From: JBHEMK01 sp046262635
GTDB lineage: Bacteria; Actinomycetota; Thermoleophilia; Gaiellales; Gaiellaceae
NCBI GenBank assembly: GCA_046262635.1
Contig: JBHEMK010000036.1
Span: forward strand, 1-37,600
Length of the DNA: 37,600 nucleotides
Reading direction: 5' to 3'
The translations under genes were made by a program, and so were the position numbers. The first letter of the stretch is position 1. The number at the start of each line of letters is the position of its first letter. This document shows, one piece after another, positions 13,769 to 22,752 of the stretch. A model generated the notes under the pieces. The model saw only the letters and a list, made by a program, of their open reading frames with translations. It did not search any database and was not told the DNA's origin.

Positions 13769-15313
13769 ATGGCCCAGCGGACCGCGATCGGGCTTACGGG
13801 CGACGATCTGACCATTGCCGATGTCTGGGCTGTGGCCCGCGAGGGCGCAGTGGCCGAGCTCTCCGACGAGGCGCGCGGCAAGATGCGCGCCGCGCGCGCG
13901 CTCGTCGAACGCGCCGCGCATGGAACGCGGGAGCACACCTACGGTGTCAACACGGGCTTCGGCCGCTTTGTCTCTCGGTCGATCCCGGAGGAGCTGACCG
14001 GGGAGCTGCAGTTGCGCCTCCTCCGCTCGCACGCCTGCGGCGTCGGCGACCCCTACCCGGACGACGTGGTGCGGGGCGCGATGCTGCTGCGCGCGAACGC
14101 GCTCGCGAAGGGAAACTCCGGCGCTCGCATCGGCACCGTCGAGTTGCTGCTCGAGTGCCTCAATCGCGGTGTCTTGCCGTTCGTCCCGAGCCGCGGGTCG
14201 GTCGGAGCGAGCGGAGACCTCGCGCCGCTTGCCCATCTCGCGTTGCCCCTCGTCGGCGAGGGCGAGGCATGGCTGGATGGGCTGCGCAGACCGGGCGCCG
14301 AGGCGCTCGCAGCCGCGGGTCTCCGGCCGACGCGGCTCGAGGCAAAGGAGGGGCTCTCGCTGATCAACGGCACGCAGTTTATGTGCGCCACGGCCGCACT
14401 CGGGCTCGTCCGGGCCCGCCGGCTCGCCCAGGCTGCCGACCTCGCCTGCGCCCAGTCGCTCGAGGCGCTGCAGGGATCGCGCACATCGTTCCTGCCGCAG
14501 ATCCAGGCGCTCCGCCGGCTAAAAGGGCAGGCCGATGCGGCCGCGAACGTCCTCCGCTTGCTCCAAGGGTCCGCGATCATGCAGGCGCACCGCTGGTGCG
14601 ACAAGGTGCAGGACGCGTACTCGCTTCGCTGCGCGCCGCAGGTGCACGGCGCCTCGCGCGATCTGCTCGACTACGTCGCCTACACGGTCTCGGCCGAGGT
14701 CAACGCCGCAACCGACAACCCACTCGTTCTCGTCGAGGACGAGATGCTCGTCTCGAACGGGAACTTTCACGGCCAGCCGCTTGCCTTCGCGCTCGACGCG
14801 CTGGCGATGGCCGTCGCCGAGCTCGCGAATATCTCCGAGCGGCGGGTCGAACGGCTCGTGAATCCGAATCTCTCCGACGGCCTGCCCGCCTTCCTCACGG
14901 CCGACGGCGGACTGAACTCGGGATTCATGATTCCGCAGTACGTGGCAGCGTCACTCGTCAGCGAGAACAAGGTACTCTGCCATCCGGCGAGCGTCGACTC
15001 GATCCCGACGAGCGCGGGGCAGGAGGATCACGTCTCGATGGGCAATGCATCCGGGCTGAAGGCGTGGCAGGTGCTCGGCAACTGCGAGCGGGCGCTTGCG
15101 ATCGAACTGCTCGCGGGGGCGCAGGCCGTCGAGTTTCTGGCCCCGCTCGAGCCGGGCGAGGGCGTGCGCGCGACGCGAGCGGCCGTGCGCGAGCTGTCGG
15201 CTCGGCTGCGGGACGACAGGCCGCTCGGAGGGGATATCGAGGCAGTCGCCTCGGCCGTCGGCGACGGCTCATTGATCGCCGCGGTCGAGGCTGAGGTGGG
15301 GGAGTTGCTGTGA
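13769..15313 (+). CDS. hutH: Histidine ammonia-lyase
   Basis: 514 residues, usual family length. It deaminates L-histidine to trans-urocanate using the self-made MIO electrophile. The MIO tripeptide Ala-Ser-Gly is in GSVGASGDLAPLAHLAL (about residue 150). TYGVNTGFG near the N-terminus and EDHVSMGNASGLKAW towards the C-terminus are also canonical. It starts the hutH-hutU-hutI block, whose genes overlap by GTGA; the hutU start lies at 15310. Confidence 0.97.
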   Translation: MAQRTAIGLTGDDLTIADVWAVAREGAVAELSDEARGKMRAARALVERAAHGTREHTYGVNTGFGRFVSRSIPEELTGELQLRLLRSHACGVGDPYPDDVVRGAMLLRANALAKGNSGARIGTVELLLECLNRGVLPFVPSRGSVGASGDLAPLAHLALPLVGEGEAWLDGLRRPGAEALAAAGLRPTRLEAKEGLSLINGTQFMCATAALGLVRARRLAQAADLACAQSLEALQGSRTSFLPQIQALRRLKGQADAAANVLRLLQGSAIMQAHRWCDKVQDAYSLRCAPQVHGASRDLLDYVAYTVSAEVNAATDNPLVLVEDEMLVSNGNFHGQPLAFALDALAMAVAELANISERRVERLVNPNLSDGLPAFLTADGGLNSGFMIPQYVAASLVSENKVLCHPASVDSIPTSAGQEDHVSMGNASGLKAWQVLGNCERALAIELLAGAQAVEFLAPLEPGEGVRATRAAVRELSARLRDDRPLGGDIEAVASAVGDGSLIAAVEAEVGELL

Positions 15314-17010
15314 GTATCGCGACCGACCGGGTCGAGACGCTCGTCGGCGAGCTCGCGTCGATCCGGGCGCCGCGCGGTACCGAACTGAACGCACGCTCGT
15401 GGTCGACCGAGGCGCCCCTCAGGATGCTGCTGAACAACCTCGACCCCGAGGTTGCCGAGAAGCCGGAGGAGCTGATCGTCTACGGAGGCTCCGGCAAGGC
15501 CGCGCGCAACCACGACGCGCTGCGGGCGATCGTGCGGACGCTGCTCGAGCTGGGCGACGACGAGACGCTGCTCGTGCAGAGCGGCAAACCGGTCGGGGTT
15601 TTCCGCACACACGCCGGCGCACCGCGCGTGCTGATCGCAAACTCCCTGCTCGTGCCCCGCTGGGCGACCTGGGAGGAGTTCCGCCGCCTCGAGGCGGAGG
15701 GTCTGACGATGTACGGGCAGATGACCGCGGGCTCGTGGATCTACATCGGCACGCAGGGGATCCTGCAGGGCACCTACCAGACGTTCGCGGCCGCGGGCGA
15801 GAAGCACTTTGGCTCGCCCGATCTGGCCGGCCGGACGATCCTCACGGCCGGGCTTGGGGGGATGGGCGGCGCGCAGCCGCTGGCAGCGACGATGGCCGGG
15901 GCGGCGATCCTCTGCGTGGAGGTGGATCCGCAGCGAATCGAGCGGCGGTGCGAGACCGGGTTTCTCGACGAGGTCGCCGATTCGCTCGACGACGCGCTCG
16001 CCAGGGTGCAGGCGGCGGCGGCAGAAGGACGGGCGCTTTCGGTCGGCCTGCTCGGCAACGCGGCCGACGTCGTGCCAGAGCTGGCCGCGCGGCGGGAGCA
16101 GTTCGACTTCGTCACCGACCAGACGGCGGCGCACGATCCGCTCAACGGCTACGTCCCGGCGGGGTTGTCGGTCGGCGATGCCGCCGCGCTCCGCTCCGCC
16201 GATCCCGAGGAGTACCTGCGGCGCGCTCGTGCGTCGATCGTGCGCCATGTCGAGGCGATGCTCGAGTTCGCCCGAGCCGGAAGCAACGTTTTCGACTACG
16301 GCAACAACCTGCGAGGTGAGGCGAGTGACGCCGGCGTGCCCGAGGCCTTCTCGTATCCGGGCTTTGTACCGGCCTATATCCGTCCGCTCTTCTGCCGCGG
16401 TGTCGGGCCGTTCCGCTGGGCAGCCCTGTCGGGCGATCCTGGCGACATCGCCCGCATCGACGAGGAGCTGCGGGAGCTCTTCCCCGACGATCCGCTCCTC
16501 CAGCGCTGGCTCGAGTTGGCGCCCGGACGCGTGGCGTTCCAGGGGCTGCCGGCGCGGATCTGCTGGCTCGGCTTCGGGGATCGGGCCAAGGCGGGCCTCA
16601 CGATCAACGGGCTCGTCCGCGCGGGCGAGCTCAAGGCACCGGTGGTGATCGGGCGGGATCACCTCGATTCCGGCTCCGTCGCCTCCCCGTATCGCGAGAC
16701 CGAGGCGATGCGCGACGGCTCCGATGCGATCGCCGACTGGCCGATCCTGAACGCCCTGCTGAACACCGCGGCGGGCGCGACATGGGTCAGTGTCCACCAC
16801 GGCGGCGGCACGGGCATTGGCAACGCGATCCACGCCGGCATGGTCGTGCTCGCCGACGGCACCGACGCGATGGGGGAGCGGCTCGAGCGCGTCCTGACCG
16901 CCGACCCCGGCACGGGTGTCATGCGCCACGCCGACGCGGGCTACCGTGCAGCGCTCGACGCTGCGGCCGAGGGCAACCTCGAGCTGCCGATGGTCCAGCA
17001 GTCCGAGTGA
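15310..17010 (+). CDS. hutU: Urocanate hydratase
   Basis: 566 residues from GTG 15310 overlapping the hutH stop. It hydrates urocanate to imidazolone propionate with tightly bound NAD as electrophile. YGGSGKAARNHDAL and QMTAGSWIYIGTQGI lie in the substrate and NAD domains, LTAGLGGMGGAQPLA is the Rossmann loop, and PLFCRGVGPFRWAALSG carries the catalytic Cys region. Length and motif order are normal. The stop overlaps the hutI GTG. Confidence 0.97.
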   Translation: MSIATDRVETLVGELASIRAPRGTELNARSWSTEAPLRMLLNNLDPEVAEKPEELIVYGGSGKAARNHDALRAIVRTLLELGDDETLLVQSGKPVGVFRTHAGAPRVLIANSLLVPRWATWEEFRRLEAEGLTMYGQMTAGSWIYIGTQGILQGTYQTFAAAGEKHFGSPDLAGRTILTAGLGGMGGAQPLAATMAGAAILCVEVDPQRIERRCETGFLDEVADSLDDALARVQAAAAEGRALSVGLLGNAADVVPELAARREQFDFVTDQTAAHDPLNGYVPAGLSVGDAAALRSADPEEYLRRARASIVRHVEAMLEFARAGSNVFDYGNNLRGEASDAGVPEAFSYPGFVPAYIRPLFCRGVGPFRWAALSGDPGDIARIDEELRELFPDDPLLQRWLELAPGRVAFQGLPARICWLGFGDRAKAGLTINGLVRAGELKAPVVIGRDHLDSGSVASPYRETEAMRDGSDAIADWPILNALLNTAAGATWVSVHHGGGTGIGNAIHAGMVVLADGTDAMGERLERVLTADPGTGVMRHADAGYRAALDAAAEGNLELPMVQQSE

Positions 17011-18242
17011 CCGGAGGCGTCGCCGTACCGCGGCGGCTGCTCGTCCGCGACCTCGCGCAGCTGGCCACGCCTGCTACGGGCCCCGCACCGCTGAGGGGGC
17101 GTTCGCTCGGCGAGGTTCACGTGCTGGAGGACGCATACGTGCTCTGCGAGGACGGCCTTGTCGCCGCCGTCGGTCGCATGACCGATCTCCGACTCGACCG
17201 TGACATTGAGGAGCTCGACGGGCGTGGCCTCTGTGCGATCCCTGGCCTCGTCGACTGCCACGCGCACGTCGCCTTCGGCGGCGACCGGGTCGGCGAGTTC
17301 TCGCTCCGCGCAGGCGGCGCGAGCTACGAGGAGCTGCACGCACGGGGTGGCGGGATCCTCTCGACCGTCCGTGCGACGCGCGACGCCGGAGAAGAGGGCC
17401 TGCGCGCAGCCGTCGCGAAGCACGCGGGGTGGATGCTCCGCCAGGGCACGACGACCTTCGAGGGCAAGTCCGGCTACGGACTCGACCGTGAGACCGAGCT
17501 CTCCTCCCTGCGTGCCGTTCGGGCGGCCGGCGGAGCCCCGACCTGGCTCGGCGCCCACGCCGTCCCGCCGGAGTTCGACGATGCGGACGCCTACCTCGAT
17601 TTCGCGCTGGCCGAGGTGCTCCCGGAGGCGGCCATGCTTGCCGAGGCTGCCGACGTCTTCCTCGAGCGCGGGGCGTTCGACGCCGCCCAGGCGCGGCGGT
17701 ATCTCGAGGCCTGCCGCGAGGCAGGTCTCGCGCTCCGGCTGCACGGAGACCAGTTCACCGACCAGGGCGCGATCCCGCTCGCGGTCGAGCTCGGTGCGCG
17801 GTCGGTCGACCACCTCGAGGCGACCGGTGCAGACGGCGTGCGGGCGCTGGCCGCCAGCGACGTCGTCGGCGTGCTCCTTCCCGCCAGCGCGCTCTTCCTC
17901 GCGAGGCCGATGCCCCCTGCACGAGCGCTCGTCGATGCGGGAGCGGCGGTTGCGCTCGCGACCGACTTCAACCCGGGCAGCGCCTTCTGCGAAAGCCTGC
18001 CGCTCGTCTGCTCTTTGGCTGCGACGCAGCTGAAGCTCTCACCGGCGGAGGCCCTCTCGGCCTGCACCGTCAACGCGGCGCACGTGCTCGGCCGGGCCGA
18101 CCGCGCCGGTCGGGTCGCACCCGGGTTCCGTGCGGACCTCGTCCTGCTCGGTGCGCCGGACTGGCGGTATCTCGCCTACCATCTCGGCGGCGATCTCGTC
18201 GCCGAAATCGTCCTCGGCGGGGAGCGCGCCCAGCTAGGCTAG
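17007..18242 (+). CDS. hutI: Imidazolonepropionase
   Basis: 411 residues from GTG 17007, overlapping the hutU stop (GTGA); longer readings extend into hutU and are rejected. It hydrolyses imidazolone propionate to N-formimino-L-glutamate, the FtcD substrate. An amidohydrolase barrel is shown by PGLVDCHAHVAFGGDR (first metal His pair), KSGYGLDRETELSSLR, LRLHGDQF and LATDFNPGSAFCESL (metal Asp). The operon thus covers the full path from histidine to glutamate. Confidence 0.96.
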   Translation: MTGGVAVPRRLLVRDLAQLATPATGPAPLRGRSLGEVHVLEDAYVLCEDGLVAAVGRMTDLRLDRDIEELDGRGLCAIPGLVDCHAHVAFGGDRVGEFSLRAGGASYEELHARGGGILSTVRATRDAGEEGLRAAVAKHAGWMLRQGTTTFEGKSGYGLDRETELSSLRAVRAAGGAPTWLGAHAVPPEFDDADAYLDFALAEVLPEAAMLAEAADVFLERGAFDAAQARRYLEACREAGLALRLHGDQFTDQGAIPLAVELGARSVDHLEATGADGVRALAASDVVGVLLPASALFLARPMPPARALVDAGAAVALATDFNPGSAFCESLPLVCSLAATQLKLSPAEALSACTVNAAHVLGRADRAGRVAPGFRADLVLLGAPDWRYLAYHLGGDLVAEIVLGGERAQLG

Positions 18243-18249
18243 CCCGCAG

Positions 18250-18684
18250 ATGCCGACGAGGAAGCAGCGGCGCCGCCGGGAGAAGGAGAAGCGGCACGAG
18301 TACGAGTACGTGCTCCTCGACGAGGAGGGGCAGGAGCGGGCGGTCGACCCCGCCGAGTTGAGGCCGGCGAAGGCCGAGCGCAACGGGAAGAAGGACGCGA
18401 AAGGCACGTCGGCGCCGGCGAAGGACAGGCGTGGTCGACCGCTGCGGGAGGCCAAGCCGCCTTCATGGCGCGCGGCCGCAAAGCGCGGCCTGCTCTTCGT
18501 CGCGGCACTGGCCGTCTTTCTCTCCTTCGTCGGCGGCAAGAAGCAGTCGCTCGTGGCGAAGATCGCGATCCCGATCGCCTACGGCGTGATCGGGATCCCG
18601 TTCTTCTATTGGATGGACAGCTCCGCCTACCGCCGCTACCTGCGTGCCGCCGGGCGCGAGTCGGAGATTCCCAAGCGGCGCTAG
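18250..18684 (+). CDS. Hypothetical membrane protein with charged N-terminal half
   Basis: 144 residues. The first about 75 are highly charged (MPTRKQRRRREKEKRHEYEY, then Lys/Glu/Pro-rich). Two membrane segments follow: GLLFVAALAVFLSFVG and IAIPIAYGVIGIPFFYWM. A short basic tail ends the protein. A TAGGCT box 9 nt before the ATG may drive it independently of hut. Its TAG stop shares the CTAG palindrome with the stop of the convergent cupin gene. No function known. Confidence 0.7.
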   Translation: MPTRKQRRRREKEKRHEYEYVLLDEEGQERAVDPAELRPAKAERNGKKDAKGTSAPAKDRRGRPLREAKPPSWRAAAKRGLLFVAALAVFLSFVGGKKQSLVAKIAIPIAYGVIGIPFFYWMDSSAYRRYLRAAGRESEIPKRR

Positions 18685-19022
18685 GCCGGGGCTTCCTCGC
18701 TGTGGTAGTGGCCGAGCCCGGGCCACGGCGCGAGAAAGAGGAGAATCCGGGCGCCGTCGGCGCTCGCGACGGAGTGACGCTCCTGCGGCTCGAACGTCAC
18801 GAGCGTCCCCGGGCCACCCTCGACCGTCTCGCCGCCGCACTCGATTCGGGCGCGACCCTGGACGACCGTCACCCAGGCACGCTCCCTGACCTCGTGCTCG
18901 CGCAGCTCCTGTCCGGGCGAGAGTGAGAGCATCACGGCGCGGGCGCCGTCGGCTGTGTCGAGCACGATCGGATCGCGCATCCCGGAGGGCGCCTCGAGCT
19001 CGTTGAGGTTCCAGGAGCGCAA
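18681..19022 (-). CDS. Small cupin protein
   Basis: 113 residues. The TTG at 19022 is chosen because TAAGCT (19035-19030) lies 7 nt upstream and the protein start RSWNLNELEAPSGMRDP is well formed; longer readings run into the divergent gene. A single cupin barrel is seen: PGQELREHEVRERAWVTVVQ (motif 1) and PGTLVTFEPQERHSVAS (motif 2, His present). Motif 1 has fewer His than metal-binding cupins, so metal binding is doubtful. Likely a sensor or stress-type small cupin; substrate unknown. Confidence 0.75.
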   Translation of the reverse strand: MRSWNLNELEAPSGMRDPIVLDTADGARAVMLSLSPGQELREHEVRERAWVTVVQGRARIECGGETVEGGPGTLVTFEPQERHSVASADGARILLFLAPWPGLGHYHSEEAPA

Positions 19023-19061
19023 GGGGGCGAGCTTACCGCGCCTGGGTAGACTCAAGCGCCC

Positions 19062-19703
19062 ATGCCGCCTGTTGTCGACCGCTACGAGCTGGGCCCCGTG
19101 CAGACGAACTGCTACGTCGTGCGCAGCGAGCGCGGGGCGACCGAGGCCGTCGTGGTCGACCCCGGCGCCGACGCCGCGGGGCTGCGGCTCGAGCTCGCGC
19201 GGATGGGGGCGTCGTGCAGCGCCATCCTGGTCACACACACTCACTACGACCACGTCGGAGCGGTCGCCGACCTGGCCGAGGCGAGCGGCGCGCCTGTCTA
19301 CGCGCCGCAGGGGGAGGCCGAGCTGCTTGCGAACGCCGATACGGTCTACCGAAGCTACGGCGTCAGCGTCCGGTCCTGGTCGGACATCGTCGAGGTGATG
19401 GGCGAGGAGCAGCTTGAGCTCGGCGGCATCGAGTGGCAGACCATCAACGTCCCGGGTCATTCTCCCGCCCACGTCGCCTACTACACCGACGGCTGCCTCT
19501 TCTCCGGCGACGTGCTCTTTGCCGGCTCCGTCGGTCGTACCGACCTGCCCGGCGCCGGGTGGGACCGACTCTTCGACTCGATCCGCCTCCTGATGGACCG
19601 CTACGAGCCCCACACGCTCGTCTTCCCGGGGCACGGGCCGGAGACGACGCTCGGCGCCGAGCTGCAGCGCAACCCCTTCCTCGCCGAGCTGCGCACGTCG
19701 TGA
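19062..19703 (+). CDS. MBL-fold metallo-hydrolase (glyoxalase II-like)
   Basis: 213 residues. The metal site HTHYDHVGA (HxHxDH, about residues 58-66), the second site His in VPGHSPAHVAYY, the Asp in LFSGDVLFAGSVGRTDLPG and the final FPGHGPET match the YcbL/glyoxalase II-like subgroup, which hydrolyses thioesters or related substrates. TAGACT lies 9 nt before the ATG, divergent from the cupin promoter. The stop overlaps the hisS start by GTGA, so it is the first gene of the hisS-aspS operon. Confidence 0.88.
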   Translation: MPPVVDRYELGPVQTNCYVVRSERGATEAVVVDPGADAAGLRLELARMGASCSAILVTHTHYDHVGAVADLAEASGAPVYAPQGEAELLANADTVYRSYGVSVRSWSDIVEVMGEEQLELGGIEWQTINVPGHSPAHVAYYTDGCLFSGDVLFAGSVGRTDLPGAGWDRLFDSIRLLMDRYEPHTLVFPGHGPETTLGAELQRNPFLAELRTS

Positions 19704-20935
19704 AGATCGAAGCGCCGCGCGGCACCCACGACATCCTCCCGTCCGACCAGCCCCTCTGGCGCAAGGTGACCGGGGAGATGGAGCGCCTCTGCACGCTCTA
19801 CGGCTACCGGCGGATCGAGACACCGAGCTTCGAGGACACCGACCTGTTCAAGCGCACGTCGGGCGCGGGCTCAGACATCGTCCAGAAGGAGATGTACACG
19901 TTCACCGACCGCAGCAACCGGTCGCTGACGCTTCGGCCGGAGGGGACGGCCCCGATCTGCCGCGCCTACCTTGAGCACGGGATGCACCGCGAGCCGCAGC
20001 CGGTGAAGCTCTACACGATCGCACCGATGTACCGGTACGCGGCGCCCCAGAAGGGGCGCTACCGGGAGCACTGGCAGCTCTCGTTCGAGGCGATCGGCTC
20101 CGACGATCCCGCCGTCGACGCCGAGGTGCTCGAGTACTACAGCGCGCTGCTCCTCAACCTCGGCGTGACGGAGTTCGAGCTCCGGCTCAACTCGATCGGC
20201 GACCGGAACTGCCGCCCGGCGTACATCGAGAGACTGAACGCGTGGCTCGACGATCACGCAGACCTGCTCGATGACGACGCGCGCCAGAAGCGGGCGACGA
20301 GCCCCCTGCGGGTCTTCGACGTCAAGGACCGGGGCGTTCGCGCCGCACTGCAGGATGCGCCGAGGATCGGTGAGTCGCTCTGCAGCGAATGCCGCGCGCA
20401 CTTCGACCAGGTGACGCGGCATTTGGACGGCTACGGCGTCGAATACGTGCTCGACCCGACGCTAGTCCGCGGCTTGGACTACTACACGCGCACCACGTGG
20501 GAGTTCGTCGGTCCCGACGAGACGGGCCAGGCCGGCACCCTCTCCGGCGGAGGCCGCTATGACGGCCTGATCGAGGAGATCGGAGGGACGCCGACGCCAG
20601 GAATCGGCTTCGGCGCCGGAATCGAACGGCTGCTGCTCGCGCTCGAGCGCGAGAACGTGACCGCGGAGCCCGAGCACCTCGAGATCTTCTTCGCCGTTGA
20701 CGGGGAGGGCGACCGCGGCAGCGTGTTCCCGGTGATGGCCGAGCTCCGCCGGTCCGGCCGCTCCTGCGACACCGACTACGCCGGCCGATCGCTCAACGGC
20801 CAGATCAAGCTCGCGAACCGGCTCGAGTCCCGCTTCATCGTGATCGTCAAGCGCGGCGAGGCGATCGTCCGGGAGCGCGGCGAGCGCGACGTCGTCATGC
20901 CGCTCGACGAGCTCGCGCGCAGGCTTCCGGTATGA
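19700..20935 (+). CDS. hisS: Histidyl-tRNA synthetase
   Basis: 411 residues from GTG 19700, which overlaps the previous stop; KIEAPRGTHDILPSD is the canonical class II N-terminus. Motif 2 is MYRYAAPQKGRYREHWQ, the histidine-specific element is VRGLDYYTRTTWEF, and motif 3 is GIGFGAGIERLLLAL. The C-terminal anticodon-binding domain follows (about 325-411). It charges tRNA-His. The stop overlaps the aspS ATG (ATGA). Confidence 0.96.
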   Translation: MKIEAPRGTHDILPSDQPLWRKVTGEMERLCTLYGYRRIETPSFEDTDLFKRTSGAGSDIVQKEMYTFTDRSNRSLTLRPEGTAPICRAYLEHGMHREPQPVKLYTIAPMYRYAAPQKGRYREHWQLSFEAIGSDDPAVDAEVLEYYSALLLNLGVTEFELRLNSIGDRNCRPAYIERLNAWLDDHADLLDDDARQKRATSPLRVFDVKDRGVRAALQDAPRIGESLCSECRAHFDQVTRHLDGYGVEYVLDPTLVRGLDYYTRTTWEFVGPDETGQAGTLSGGGRYDGLIEEIGGTPTPGIGFGAGIERLLLALERENVTAEPEHLEIFFAVDGEGDRGSVFPVMAELRRSGRSCDTDYAGRSLNGQIKLANRLESRFIVIVKRGEAIVRERGERDVVMPLDELARRLPV

Positions 20936-22689
20936 GCTGGCGCGATACGAGCGCAGGAGAGCTTCGCGTCGACCGGGCCGGCGATCGCGTCACTCTCGCT
21001 GGCTGGGTCAACACGAGGCGCGACCACGGCGGACTCGTCTTCGTCGACCTTCGCGACTCGAGCGGGATCATCCAGGTCGTGATCAACCCCGAGCGCTCCG
21101 CCGAGGCGGCGGAGACCGCAAGGCAACTGCGCAACGAGTACGTGATCCAGGTGGAAGGAGAGGTTGTCGCGCGCGCCGAGAACCTCGTCAACCCGAACCT
21201 GCCGACGGGTGCGGTCGAAGTTCAGCTCGACCGCCTCATGGTCCTCTCCACCTCGACGCCGATCCCGTTCCAGCTCGACGACGACAACGTTGACGACAGT
21301 GTCCGCCAGCGCTACCGCTGGCTCGATCTCCGGCGCGCAAAGATGCAGCGCAACATCCGTCTGCGCGGGAAGATGGTCGGAACGATTCGCCGCGTGATGG
21401 AGGAGGACGGCTTCGTCGACATCCAGACGCCGCTGCTCTGGAAGCCGACACCGGAGGGCGCGCGCGACTTCCTCGTCCCGTCGCGCGTCCAGAAGGGGCG
21501 TTTCTATGCGTTGCCCCAGTCGCCGCAAATCGCCAAGCAGCTGCTCGTGATCGCGGGCTTCGAGCGCTACTACCAGATCGCGATCTGCTTCCGGGACGAG
21601 GATCTCCGCGCCGACCGTGTGCAGGAGATCACCCAGCTCGACGTCGAGCTGGCGTTCCCCGACCAGGAGTTCCTGTTCGCGCTGATGGAGCGGATGATCT
21701 CGACTGTCTGGCGCGAATGCGTCGGCGTCGAGCTCGAGACGCCGTTCGAGCGCATGACCCATGCCGAGGCAGACCGTCGCTTTGGCTCGGACAAGCCCGA
21801 CCTGCGGTTCGCGCTCGAGATCGAGGACGCGACCGCGGTGACCCGTGGCTCCGGGTTCAACGTGTTCGCCGGGGCTGAACGCGTCCGCTTCCTCCGCGCC
21901 CCGCACGCCTTTTCTCGCCACGAGCTCAACGACCTGGAGGGCTTCGCGAAGCACTGGGGCGCCAGGGGGCTCGCCTACCTCGTGGTCGACGAGCAAGGCG
22001 AGGTGCGCTCGCCGATCGCGAAGTTCCTCTCCGAGCCGGAGCTCGAATCATTCCGGAGCGACCCCGGCACGACCGTCCTCTTCGCCGCCGGGACGTGGGA
22101 GCTGACCTCGCGCGTGCTCGGGGCGCTGCGCACGCATGTCGGTGAGCAACTGGGCCTGATCGACGAGCGCGCCTGGTCGTGGCTCTGGGTCACCGACTTT
22201 CCCATGTTCGAGTGGGATGAAGAGGAGAAGCGCTGGGGTGCGGTGCACCATCCGTTCACCCGGCCCACCGCCGACTGGGAGGCGACGTTCGATCAGGATC
22301 CGGCGAACGCCCTTGCCCTGGCCTACGACCTGATCGGCAACGGCAACGAGCTCGGCGGCGGCTCCTTCCGGATCCACGAGGCGGCGATCCAGGCCCGCGT
22401 CTTCGACCTCCTCGGCATCGCGCAGGACGAGCAGCGTGAGAAGTTCGGCTTCCTGCTCGACGCACTCGCCATGGGAGCGCCGCCGCACGGTGGCATCGCT
22501 TTCGGTATTGACCGGATGGTGATGGTGCTCGCCGGAGAGGCCAACCTGCGGGATACGATCGCGTTCCCGAAGAACCAGGCCGGCATCGACCCGATGACAG
22601 GCGCGCCGACCGGAGCTCCCGCGGCGCAATTGAAGGAGCTGGGCATCAGCGTCGAGGCAGAACTCGACGAGCCCTTGCCTCGGTTCTGA
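20932..22689 (+). CDS. aspS: Aspartyl-tRNA synthetase
   Basis: 585 residues, the bacterial-type length. An N-terminal OB fold (GWVNTRRDHGGLVFVDLRD) binds the anticodon. The class II core has TPEGARDFLVPSR, motif 2 CFRDEDLRADRVQEITQLD, the bacterial insertion domain, and motif 3 GIAFGIDRMVMVLAGE. hisS-aspS adjacency is common in bacteria. Whether it charges only tRNA-Asp or also tRNA-Asn cannot be decided here. Confidence 0.97.
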   Translation: MSWRDTSAGELRVDRAGDRVTLAGWVNTRRDHGGLVFVDLRDSSGIIQVVINPERSAEAAETARQLRNEYVIQVEGEVVARAENLVNPNLPTGAVEVQLDRLMVLSTSTPIPFQLDDDNVDDSVRQRYRWLDLRRAKMQRNIRLRGKMVGTIRRVMEEDGFVDIQTPLLWKPTPEGARDFLVPSRVQKGRFYALPQSPQIAKQLLVIAGFERYYQIAICFRDEDLRADRVQEITQLDVELAFPDQEFLFALMERMISTVWRECVGVELETPFERMTHAEADRRFGSDKPDLRFALEIEDATAVTRGSGFNVFAGAERVRFLRAPHAFSRHELNDLEGFAKHWGARGLAYLVVDEQGEVRSPIAKFLSEPELESFRSDPGTTVLFAAGTWELTSRVLGALRTHVGEQLGLIDERAWSWLWVTDFPMFEWDEEEKRWGAVHHPFTRPTADWEATFDQDPANALALAYDLIGNGNELGGGSFRIHEAAIQARVFDLLGIAQDEQREKFGFLLDALAMGAPPHGGIAFGIDRMVMVLAGEANLRDTIAFPKNQAGIDPMTGAPTGAPAAQLKELGISVEAELDEPLPRF

Positions 22690-22752
22690 CCGCCCAAACG
22701 GTCATACTTCGGTGCGCGAGCCGCGCGCGTAACCAAGGAGGCTGGCAAGGAG

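Noticed and set aside
15028..16929. 633-codon open frame antisense to hutH/hutU
   Set aside because: Shadow of the plus-strand genes; composition typical of antisense GC-rich codons, with no domain recognised.
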